Shown here piece by piece: positions 55,401 through 64,000 of a stretch of 64,000 nt of DNA (its first letter is position 1; every line of letters begins with the position of its first letter). Source of the DNA: Gonapodya prolifera JEL478 (Eukaryota; Monoblepharomycota; Monoblepharidomycetes; Monoblepharidales; Gonapodyaceae); NCBI GenBank assembly GCA_001574975.1, contig KQ965772.1, positions 278,572-342,571 on the forward strand, written 5' to 3'. The notes beneath the pieces were generated by a model that ran no database searches, had not been told where the DNA came from, and saw nothing but the letters and a program-made list of their open reading frames with translations. The position numbers and the translations under genes are program-made.

Positions 55401-57836
55401 TGTCTCTGCTGAACTTTTGACTGCTCGGTCTCAAAGGAATACGAATCGTCGGATTGCCTATACTACTCTGGCCGCCGTCGGAGGTGGTGTAGCAGTGGGG
55501 CTTACTGCAGTAGCAGTTGCCCCTATGATCGTTGCAGGAATCACAGCTATTTTCGGTGTGGTGGGCATCAGTACAGGCGCTGCTTCCATTCTTGCCGGAA
55601 CGACTGGTATGGCGGTGATTGGAGGCGCTGGCGCTGTTGTGGGAGGCGGTTCTCTAGGCCAGAAAATGAAACGTCGAATTGGCGCTGTAGACGAGTTCGA
55701 GTTGGTTGGAGTGCTTCCTTATCAAGTTGTGTGGCTGAAAAAGGACTTGGAAGAGGAGCAAGAGCGGAAAAGGAAGGAGCGCGAAAAGCGCGAAAAGGAA
55801 GCGAAGAAGAAAGGTCACTCTCGACAAGCATCTGCCGTCAGTAATCATCCCATCGAAGAAGATCAAAACGGCGACATCGATTTGGCATCTTTGGTTAAAA
55901 AACCGAAAGGGAAGCTGACGGATGATGAGTTTACGGCACGGCGCCCAGTGTTGCACTCTCGTACAGGATCCGAAATCTCTGTGGCACATACCATAAACTC
56001 AGATCGCTCGAACTCTTTGACTGCACCACAATACATCCCGGCTTGGCGGCAACAACGTCACCCATCTGTGACTATCTGTGTATCTGGTTGGTTGGTGGAG
56101 GGCGAATCCGATTTCACAAAGCCTTGGTCGCTGGTACAGCCTGGCTCGTTGGGAGAGATGTATGCTCTTCAATGGGATCCAACAACCCTGATGAATCTCG
56201 GAAACGCATTCACTATGTTGGCGAGCGAAGTGATCAGCTTTGGTGTCAGCCAACTATTGAATGTGACCGTACTCAGTATTCTGATGAACGGACTGACTTT
56301 ACCTCAAACGGTGCTCAAACTCGGTTACTTGGTCGATAACCCCTGGGGTGTTGCACTGGAGAAGGGGAAAAAGGCAGGCCTCGTGAGTTTCTGGAATTGT
56401 GATGTTTAATTCCGAGTTTGAAGATTTTACGATCATTGCAGTTGCTGGCGGATGCTCTAATCGCACGTACACAAGGCGGCCGCCCAGTGACCCTCATTGG
56501 ATCTTCTATTGGTGGTCGAGTTGTCTTTTATTGCCTTCTGGAACTTGCCGAACGAGGGCACTTCGATCTTGTCGAAGATGTTTTCATTTTTGGTGCACCC
56601 GTGATGGCGACCCGCCATGAGTGGGAAAAGTGCCGACTGGCAGCCAGCGGGCGGTTTGTGAATGGGTTCTACGAGGACGATTGGATTCTCGGACTTGTCT
56701 ATAGGTGCGTCTACTATATGTCGAAATGGGGGAAGGCCTCTTTTGCCCTGCCGTCACCGGAAGCGCGCAATGGGTGACTGGTCATATTTCGGGGAAAGAT
56801 CTCCTTCTTCTAATATTTGTTTTCGATGCTAACATTCAATCGTACATTTAGATCTGCCAGCCTTATTCGTCTTCGAAACATCGCTGGTCTTGTTCCTGTG
56901 CTGGATGTACCTCTTATTGAGAACATAGACGTCTCAGACATAGTCTCAGGGCACTTGGAGTATCGCACCCGGACCCCTCGTATTTTAAAACAACTCGGCG
57001 TGCCAATGTGGCGAGAGTGGTTTGATCAGGATGATGAGGACGAGTATCAGGAATCGCTTGCTGAAGCAGCTGCTGATTTAAGCCCGCTATCACCCGATCT
57101 ATCTTCAATCGCCGAAATGTCTAAAGTTTCGCACGCACATTTACATGGAATCAAGGGGGAGCTAGAGGACGCCCGACAAAAAGAGGTCGTGGAAAGGGCG
57201 AAACACGCCGTGATAGAGGGAAAAGGAAAAGAGAGCGCGATTGGTGCCGACGGGTTGAAGAGTGGTGTGTGGAATGCTGAAGGTGGGGATAATACGGTCA
57301 ACGAAAATCTGAGAAGAAAATCCGATGTGAAATTTTTTCCTGCTTCAGATATTGCTGAGCTCGAAGCCCTAAAGAATATCGATTTCGAGCACTGGAGACC
57401 ACGCGAGATTCGGTCGACCCTACCGACTCTTGTTTTGCCTTCGCTACGACGCCGTGGAAGCGTGCATCGAACTTCAGCAACGGGAACAGCCCTGGCCAAT
57501 CTTGGTGTGTCAGTGAAGTCCACTTCAAACGAGCCTCCCCTCGACACCATCACAGATGCTGATCGGCGCGATGTATCGACTTCTGGGCTTTTCGGACAAG
57601 TACTGAACGATATGGTTCGAGATCGGTTCCACGTTGAAGGTGAACTGGACGACGCAGCACTAGACGATGGTAATCGTCGACCAATCGTGGACCCTGTTAC
57701 GGGAAAGGTGACACGTGAAAGGATTGTGGGGATTGGTCCATCAGCGCCATCAGTATCGCCCGGCACAGCAGCTTCCAAAGGAGCTGGGAGCGAGAGGAAG
57801 CCTTCAAAGCTAAAGCGCGCGTCGGCGCGTAAGTGA
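52403..57836 (+). CDS. DUF726 / TMCO4-family membrane alpha/beta hydrolase (1,696 aa)
   Basis: Five exons (52403-52578, 52647-54379, 54449-56382, 56442-56704, 56852-57836) give 5,091 nt in one frame. The family includes yeast Mil1/YFL034W and animal TMCO4, Golgi/TGN-associated. The first about 900 residues are disordered with one hydrophobic patch (LLLLKLGYLSLIYLLVHL). The DUF726 region holds LFLICIIDGLGYSARSRHLL, a Gly/Ala-rich double membrane segment (VAVGLTAVAVAPMIVAGITA and following), VSGWLVEGESDFTKPW, EMYALQWDPTTLMNLGNA, the nucleophile elbow LIGSSIGGRVVFYCLLELAE, VFIFGAPV, VNGFYEDDWILGLVYR and AGLVPVLDVPLIENIDVSD. Near the C-terminus (nt 57389-57436) it carries HWRPREIRSTLPTL, a peptide repeated in the neighbouring RGVY-repeat protein. 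No lesions. Confidence 0.9.
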
Positions 57837-58076
57837 GAGACTGCTTCGACAATTTAAATTTGAGTAATTTATTACGGGGGTTCCGATGTCGATGGTTTGC
57901 CTTTCGTACGATATCACTAGGACATGTAAAATCCGACACAAGTCCACCAAAGTCACGTATACTCCTCGGGGGCACGACTTTGCTGTGTGTTGATACTTCC
58001 TAATGAAACAGATACTAATCCCGCAATTGAACACACTTGCGATAGATGACGCGCATTCTTATGGTTTCGAAGTACA

Positions 58077-58409
58077 TCAAAATTGAACCTTCTGCACAGT
58101 ATCGTCCGGATTCCACGGATAGTATCTCACTTCCACCTCATTTCCATCTGGATCTCTCACATACAGCGACGTTCCGTCACCACGAGCTCCGAAACGCTTG
58201 CAGGGGGGTTGCACGATCTCTTCGACCGTAAAATGACCCGACACGATTAGTTCCGATGGGATTGTGAGGTCAACAACGACACAAAAGTGGTTCAAGTTTG
58301 TTGGTGCATTCGAGGTATCATCCGGCAACTTGGAAGTTGGAAAAAAATTAATGATAGTACTTGAATTGAGGCGTACGGATGGGAAAGGAACGGTTCGAGC
58401 TCGCAATTC
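58077..58409 (-). CDS. VOC-fold (glyoxalase-like) protein, 3' exon; 5' part unresolved
   Basis: The exon after the acceptor at 58410 encodes ELRARTVPFPSVRLNSSTII, then NLNHFCVVVDLTIPSELI and GARGDGTSLYVRDPDGNEVE, the C-terminal VOC module with the metal-ligand Glu, ending DDTVQKVQF. The first beta-alpha-beta unit should lie upstream. The candidate exon (58563-58491, from MFGDGKIFLPFSRKAHIY) joins out of frame, producing TGA at the junction; in the frame that does join, no VOC-like peptide appears. Either the first exons are missing or the gene is truncated. Confidence 0.6.
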   Translation of the reverse strand, partial: ELRARTVPFPSVRLNSSTIINFFPTSKLPDDTSNAPTNLNHFCVVVDLTIPSELIVSGHFTVEEIVQPPCKRFGARGDGTSLYVRDPDGNEVEVRYYPWNPDDTVQKVQF

Positions 58410-58728
58410 CTGCGAAGAGGGTTGTTTCGTGGGAACAGTTTCGAGTCATCAGCGATTGATATGATGTGTAATATTATAGTGCGTACTCACATGGGTCGTT
58501 CCCGTGCTGGTAAATGTGAGCCTTACGTGAAAATGGGAGGAAAATCTTCCCATCTCCAAACATTCAGCGGACAAATGATCCACTAGCGATTTTTTCTAGA
58601 CATTTTGCTTTACGGTCTCTGTTCATTATCGATGAAAAACCGCAGTTTTCGTATTAGGGCCAATATTTACATATTGAATCGCTTATTCAGTCCCGCAGTA
58701 CGTTCATATTCGATCGGTACTTTCGGAT

Positions 58729-60879
58729 TCACCCCTCAATAGAAAGTTTTCGTCCAATGACCGCATGGACAGTGTGACGAGGTCCGCCCAACCCGTCCCC
58801 GCCGTCATCGTTTCCCGTAACGTCCTCAAGTGCAACGTACATTCCCCGGTCGGGTAAATCCTCAGAGAGTTCAACGACATCCTCTGGAATGACCGTGGCG
58901 CCAGGAAGAGCAACAAGGACCCCGGGGGCTCCAGAAGCCATGTCGTATGACGTGGTCAGGGAATATGGAATGGGGGGCACGAATGTTGGGGCTGAAACGG
59001 AAAAGGACGGGGGCGGTGGAATGGAAGGAAGAGCAGATTCCGCGACCTTCCCAGATTTCGTCCCTGCCCGTTCGTCGTCGTCGTCGATCTTTCTCCCAAT
59101 CAGCGACACAACCCTCCTTCCCTCCGCAGTACCAGGGTCCACAGGAACGTACATTCCACGTGGCTGTTCACCGAGTCCGGCGAGTTCCGCAACCGTGTCG
59201 AGAGGTACTTCGCCAACAGTAGCCGATACTCGCGCATCCGCTTTGGCCCCATAGTTTCCAAATCCGCCAACAGAGTCCCATTCCCGACGCATTTTCTCCT
59301 CCCTCGCTCTCGCTTCGCGCTCAACTTGCTCCTTGAGCGAGGTCACACCGGCCTTGGCTGGAGCCTCTGAAATTTCCAGCTGGCCGCCGACCAGATGCAA
59401 GCCATAGTTGGCACCGAAGGTGTCTCCTTTGGATTCGAGACCGTCTTCTGGATCGGTTTCCAAGGGTGCGAGTGCAATGTCTATGTTCCCCACAAATCGT
59501 GAGAGATTAGCGAACCATTGTAGTACGAAGTGTCACCCATACAACCACTCACAGACACCTCGATCAAAATCCACAACTTCGTGATTGACTGCGTCGAACG
59601 GCATGACAGCGACTGTCTTCGGAGGCTGTTGCCCAACGGGAGGTTTCGTCGACGCTGCAAGAGACGATCCCGCTGGAAGGGGCGGTCGGGGCGCCACAGG
59701 CTTCATATCTGGAGTTAGGCGGATCGAGGTTGGGACATCGAGTCGGAGAGGGGGCATTGTAGTAGGGAGTTCCACTGGAGAAATGAGAGTCGTATCGCTG
59801 ACCGGCGGGTTGGTTGGGGCAGCGTCAATTGAAATAAGTGATGGAGGGGGTGTTGGCGAAGGGAGAGAAGGTAACGACGATGAAGAGCTCGTCGGTGCGG
59901 CTTTTGATCGAGATGGAGGTGGCGGGAGAGGAACAGCCCAGGGAGGTGGGAGTACAGGAATCTCCGTATCCGCTGCAGGGGCAGCTGAAGTACTTCCGCC
60001 CGATTTGGCAGCGAGCTTGGCAACCTCGCTTTGCCACCCGACCGATGCCTGTGCGGACTTTGCCCAATCAGCTTCCGTGGTGTCGCCCTTTGCATTGGAG
60101 TACAACTCCAGGGTTCCCCCGATTGCGCCGGCCCCCGCCATAGCCCCGAAATCATTCCGACCACCTCCTTGCAGCGGTGTGAGGGTGATGTACACCCCTC
60201 TGTCCTCCGCAGGAATGTCGTAAATGGCACCTAAACCTGGGTCATAAGTTTCCTCCAAAATTGCCGCAGCGATGGTGGAGAGAAGGTCAGGTGCCTTGGG
60301 GCGGGTGTTCACGGGTGCGAGCTTTCCGTCACTCGAGGCAACGGCGGGGCCTGCTGGGAGTGGAGTGCGAGATTTCGCAGAAGAGCTGCCCGCTGCCGAA
60401 CTCGAGGAAATCTTGAGCGGTGGAAGCGTGGAAGGTATCTCCTTTATTTCTAGCGGCGGGAGTGTCGACTTGATCTCCCTCGGTCTCCAGGCGTTGATGT
60501 CCTCTTCGTCTTTGTACTTTCCCTCGTCGTGATCCAACTCCAACTGCTGCCCAACGATCCCCGACGCCTTTCCGGGTCCGAACGTGTTGAAAGCGTCCAA
60601 AGACCGCAGATTGGCTGATCCAGCGTGGCCGTCAAGCGCGACGTACAACCCGCCCGGAATGTCCGCCGATTGCAACGCGCTCAAGTCCACATCCGGTTTC
60701 GGAGGTGGGGCCACCCACCGCCCCGAGCTGGACCCGTCGAGCGTCAACTTGAGCGGCGGAAGCGTCGATTTTATCTCACGGGGCATCCACGCCGGGTCGT
60801 CCAACCCGAGGGCGGCCATGGACGCTTGGATCGCCGAAGGTGGTCCACCCGGCCCACTGCGCGGGGGGTGAGGCGGCAT
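58729..60879 (-). CDS. Unknown 692-aa protein built of RGVY-type repeats and PREIKSTLPPL motifs
   Basis: Two exons (60879-59553, 59480-58729; 2,079 nt) with a 72-nt intron that completes RGVY|IALAPLE. Five repeats of about 35-45 residues share (R/G)G(V/L/M)Y(V/I)xL near the start and a (I/V)(V/I)G(G/Q/R)xL(E/S)(L/I) end: IPGGLYVALDGHAG...GIVGQQLELD; EDRGVYITLTPLQ...AIGGTLELY; FDRGVYIALAPLE...LVGGQLEIS; QPRGMYVPVDPG...LIGRKIDDD; LPDRGMYVALEDV...VIGRKLSIEG. Between them are Pro/Ser-rich linkers and the peptide W(M/R)PREIKSTLPPL twice, plus weaker STLPPLKI and TTMPPLRL. No enzyme motif, signal peptide or TM segment. I do not recognise the repeat. The start MPPHPPRSGPGGPPSAI follows a stop at 60896. 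Confidence 0.75.
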
Positions 60880-60895
60880 CGCAGCTCAGCGGAAT

Positions 60896-61117
60896 CTAGC
60901 CTTCGGATTCTCCTGTTTCGTGGGCGCTAGGCCCGGTGTTTGCCGTGGGGCCTTCCGTGGATTGCGGGCGGGGCGCGCCACACAGTGGAACTGCTCCCAA
61001 TTGCCGATCAAAACGCAAAACAATCTGGACCTTCAAGATCTTTGTCTTGCCAGCTTTCGCCGTGCTCCTAGATAAACTCAAATAAAGGAGCTCCAAGACT
61101 GCCTCAATTGTCTTCAT
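60896..61117 (-). other. Short open frame just upstream of the RGVY-repeat gene
   Basis: 73 codons, MKTIEAVLELLYLSLSRSTA then KTKILKVQIVLRFDRQLGAV, ending 16 nt before the next start codon. The composition looks coding, but no family is recognised and the spacing is too tight for an independent fungal gene. It may be a 5' leader frame or a remnant. Confidence 0.22.
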
Positions 61118-61317
61118 AGTTAGTCCGAAACTTGAGGAAATCAAACACAATTAGTTTCAACATTCATCAAGTGCATTTCCAGTGCCATCAACAACCTTAC
61201 TCCAAATAGAGGACTAGCTACAATACCTGGAACAGTCAGAGTCTGATGTGGGTTTCCATGCTTTGAGACAATGATGATCATACACGTTCGGTACAAGAGT
61301 TAATACGGGAAGAGCCT

Positions 61318-61636
61318 GAACCGAAGGATTGAGACGAAATGATAGGTTCGATTCACGATGATACAAAATACCCTATCGCAGCCTCTCTCAACGACATGTG
61401 CATTTCATCGAGCACCAGCGACACCCTTTTCTCGAAGCAATGGGAGAGTAGTCACAATACCGAGAAGAAGCAGCGACGGGTGGAGAGTCAACGACGATAC
61501 GGAGTCCCGCCTATGAGAACGGACATCTTTCGGCGGCGCAACGGCGATAAGTGTGAGAACGAGAAGCTGTGAGCCGAAATACTGAGACGAAACGATAGAT
61601 CTGATTGACGACCAATACAAATATACCCTATCGCGG
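61318..61636. repeat. Diverged direct repeat pair (about 64 bp each)
   Basis: Copy 1 at 61318-61381 and copy 2 at 61570-61636 share TGAGACGAAA, GATAG, GATT, ACGA, ATACAAA and TACCCTATCGC in the same order. They flank about 190 bp of unrelated sequence. Confidence 0.7.
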
Positions 61637-62844
61637 TTTCTTACAAAAATAGCGCGCCTTCGCGTCAATGCGGATTAGTGGCGTGGTCCGTGACCTCGGT
61701 TGTGAGTGGAGTTGCTAGAAAGTGCGATATGTTTAGGAATACGAACAAACACACAGTCCGACCGCTCATGCTTACCACCGAGAAGGGAGCGACGAGTGGC
61801 AAGCATAGAGTGAATGCTATCCGGTTATGACGAGAAAACGCCTTGGTTCGAAACGCATGGTCATGTTCGGGCTCTCAACAGGTGACCTCGAGTCAACACA
61901 CACCCGGCGACGAGTCCTACTGGGGACGAACATGTAGTTCCTTCAATGAGACGCTGGAACGTCATTCGCTCGCTCGCTTCCTGTGCAGTTGGAGGTAAAA
62001 GAAGGAAGAGAATCGATACGGTCCGGGATCGTAAGCATTCGACGATGACCGAAGAACGTAGAAAGCAGCACACTCACCGGCGAGAACCAGCTTTTGAAAA
62101 GTTGCATCCATTGCCCCACTGGTCCAACCCACTTCGTCTTTCGCAGTCCAGGAGACTTGTGATCGAAGAACGAGCCTACCTGTACTCACAAGCTCCCTTT
62201 AGAGTGATGGAGAGAGGGGTGTCAGCACGGATACGCAAAAATACTCTCTCAAAAAGTCGACTCACACAAAGGGGGAGTGTCCTCCGCGTCCCGGTGTCAA
62301 TGCCGGTACCCAAAACTGCGACAGTCTATACGTCGACAAAAGGATCTCGATGGAGAGCGCGGCCAAGCGCCCTCGCGCCACTTGTATGGTCGTTTCGATG
62401 GGGGGTTCCCCTCGTCCGCTCCTTCGGACAGACTCAATGCATGGAGATCCCAGCAGGTGTATCGCTAGGGAACCCTTCTATCCCGAGCAAACAAGGAGGG
62501 ACTCCCACTATGCGGAACGCTCTGAGTGGGATGGTAGCTGCAACGTCTGGAATAGTTCTTGGAAGAGAAATTCCGATTGCGTGAGAATTTTGCCACTGAT
62601 TGGACCAGTTCGACGAAGCTTCAATAGAAATGACAACTCGGTTCAAGTTCTTCTCAGCACTTGCACGGTAGGCCGGCAAACTGAGCATTCGGCATCTGCG
62701 TCAAGAAGAGTTTGGGTGTCCACCATGTCTTGCCCCCAAGTCACGATATGATTGATTGTAGACGTCTGTAGTGCACAGACTGCTAAACGTCAGAAGTCGT
62801 GTGATTTCTGTACGCGAAGCGAGAGTTCTTCGGATGGGAGAAGC
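61637..62844. other. Intergenic, nothing recognised
   Basis: About 1.2 kb. The missing C-terminal exon(s) of the purine nucleoside phosphorylase would be expected here; a search on the minus strand found no ...LSLVTN...HEEVL-like segment. Confidence 0.35.
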
Positions 62845-63720
62845 TCAAATATCTGATGTTCGAAGTGTGTCGGATTCCCAATCCCCACAAGTTATCCCCG
62901 CATGTCTTGCCACAACGACTTCGGGAACAGTACTCATCCCCAGCGCGTCACCGCCCGCCTCCACGAGTAGACGGGCTTCACTCCTCGTCTCATACGAGGG
63001 TCCCGCCACATAACAGTAGGTACCCTCCCTTGCAATCGCCTGCATCCCGGGCTCCTTGACGGCGCGGAAGAATGTGCGTCGCAGGTCCAGGTCGTACGCG
63101 TCGCTCCTGGCCGGGAAGCGCGGGCCGAACCTGTCCTCGTACGCGCCAATGAACAGGTTCCGCCCTCCCAGCCCCGCGACGGAGATGTGGTCCTTGATCG
63201 CCAAGAAGTCCCCCGGGACGTAAGACTCGTTGAACCTCCCGGCGGTGTTCTTCGTGACGATGAGCATGTGGACACCCAGCAGGGCGAGCACGCGAACGCG
63301 CTAGGTCGGGAGCGCGTGGTCGTGCCCAGCGAAGAAGTGGAAGCGGCTGATCATGAATGTGGTCGGGATGGCGTTGAGATGCGCGAGGACGAGGTTTCCG
63401 GGGTGGCCTCGGACGGTGGAGGTGGCGAAGTGTGGGATGTCCTGGGGTTGATGTCGGGTGTGGAAGGGATGAATTGAATTGGGAGTCCCCACGACGATAC
63501 CATGAGTAACAATCGACAGAGCGAGCCAGCGAGAGCAGCATCCGCAACACACCTTGTATGGAATGACGACCTTGACCCGTTCCTTGTCGACCGAGTCGAC
63601 GAGTCCGCGGAGCCCCGATCCGCAGATGACTGCGACGTGCACGCGCTGCAGCGAGGGCAGACAGCGCGCGCGGATCCACTCGACCGTCTCGTCGTAACGG
63701 GGCGAAGTGGGCGGAGACAT
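62845..63720 (-). CDS. Purine nucleoside phosphorylase, with in-frame stop and no C-terminus found
   Basis: Trimeric PNP family: phosphorolysis of inosine/guanosine. The start MSPPTSPRYDETVEWIRA (63720; an upstream ATG at 63798 is also in frame) leads to VHVAVICGSGLRGLVDSV (phosphate-binding GSG). After an intron comes DIPHFATSTVRGHPGNLV, TTFMISRFHFFAGHD, then TAG at 63301-63303, then in the same frame RVRVLALLGVHMLIVTKNTA, FLAIKDHISVAGLGGRNLF, DRFGPRFPARSDAYDLDL, YCYVAGPSYETRSEARLL and ALGMSTVPEVVVARHAG, with all substrate-site landmarks. The stop falls where homologues have a strand residue (FPVRVFHLLG region). The final exon, expected to begin with the (V/I)LGLSLVTN strand, is not found. 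Likely inactivated, or the assembly is wrong here. Confidence 0.78.
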
Positions 63721-63978
63721 CGCGCGTGTTTGGGCGATGATTGTCGACCGCAGCATCACGTGTTGAATGTTCTGCCGATTTGGAGTTCTACCGTTCATGG
63801 AACACTGAATTAGTGGCGAAGATAATTGGAGATAAATGATGTTTATTCAGATGTACTTAAGCTCATTTGTATTCTAATCTGATTTTGCCTTTGACTCTCC
63901 AATCGTTCTGACGCTCGTGCACTCCCGTTTCGAACAGATTAAGAGTCTCGTTCACCTCTGCACTAGCGTCTACTCATC

Positions 63979-64000
63979 ATGTCGTCTGAGTCTCAGGACC
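63979..64000 (+). CDS. Possible start of a gene running off the window
   Basis: ATG TCG TCT GAG TCT CAG GAC after a pyrimidine/adenine-rich leader. The frame MSSESQD is open to the last base. It is divergent from the PNP gene, 260 bp away, which is a usual spacing here. Nothing more can be said from 22 bases. Confidence 0.3.

Noticed and set aside
10568-63303. Reassignment of UAG to a sense codon
   Set aside because: In-frame TAG occurs in the LRR, transposase and PNP loci, but TAG is also the natural stop of intact genes (metacaspase, F-box, aldo-keto reductase), so it is a normal stop.
1-64000. CRISPR arrays, rRNA, complete tRNA genes, prokaryotic operons
   Set aside because: No regularly spaced repeats, no conserved rRNA blocks, and only an incomplete tRNA-like pair of boxes. 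Introns throughout indicate a eukaryote.

Overview
The window looks like nuclear DNA of a chytrid-type fungus (inference). Genes lie on both strands, are cut by many short GT-AG introns (about 40-90 nt), and include an ER syntaxin-18 Qa-SNARE, a fungal metacaspase, a TKL-like kinase fused to Sel1 repeats, and a family of secreted or type I membrane proteins with an intracellular SH3 domain, a combination I associate with Chytridiomycota. There is no operon structure and no RNA gene I can call. One undetermined base (28342) marks it as draft assembly.

Layout. 0.2-4.2 kb: metacaspase (5' end cut by the window edge) and syntaxin-18, both +. 5.3-10.7 kb: two related TM/LRR receptor-like loci (the first with SH3, the second a broken LRR copy) flanking a 12-TM monocarboxylate-type MFS transporter, all -. 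10.8-16.1 kb: a single-exon unknown protein, a secreted S33/TAP-type hydrolase with two frame breaks, and a coiled-coil/Pro-Gly-Tyr-rich protein, all -. 16.8-18.7 kb: F-box protein (+), then a probable 48-aa membrane microprotein (-). 19.2-27.7 kb (-): kinase-Sel1 gene, second MFS transporter, Kv-beta-type aldo-keto reductase, small polytopic membrane protein. 28.3-29.9 kb (+): disordered Pro/Ser/Gln protein. 30.3-34.2 kb (-): large receptor-like protein with Cys-rich repeats, a ricin-B-like segment, one TM, SH3 and a SHOCT-like tail. 35.7-37.2 kb (+): Rieske-type oxygenase catalytic domain, with no Fe-S ligand motif found. 37.3-38.5 kb (-): endonuclease V. 38.7-40.1 kb (-): two related CPxC-knuckle proteins. 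40.16-43.48 kb: degenerate hAT transposon with imperfect terminal inverted repeats. 43.7-51.9 kb (-): two-TM protein, acylated phospholipase-D-like protein, universal-stress-protein-like gene, SDR oxidoreductase, VOC-fold enzyme. 52.4-57.8 kb (+): 1,696-aa DUF726/TMCO4 hydrolase. 58.1-60.9 kb (-): VOC fragment and a 692-aa protein built of an unfamiliar RGVY-type repeat. 62.8-63.7 kb (-): purine nucleoside phosphorylase with an in-frame stop. The last 22 bases may open another gene.

Two themes stand out. First, the 58.7-60.9 kb gene encodes five copies of a short repeat I do not recognise, plus a W-x-PREI(K/R)STLP-x-L peptide that also occurs once in the neighbouring DUF726 protein. Second, at least six genes with recognisable domains carry frame breaks or stops, including exact 4-bp and 8-bp tandem duplications; neighbouring genes are perfectly open, so this is either real gene decay, some of it conceivably transposon footprints, or local assembly error.
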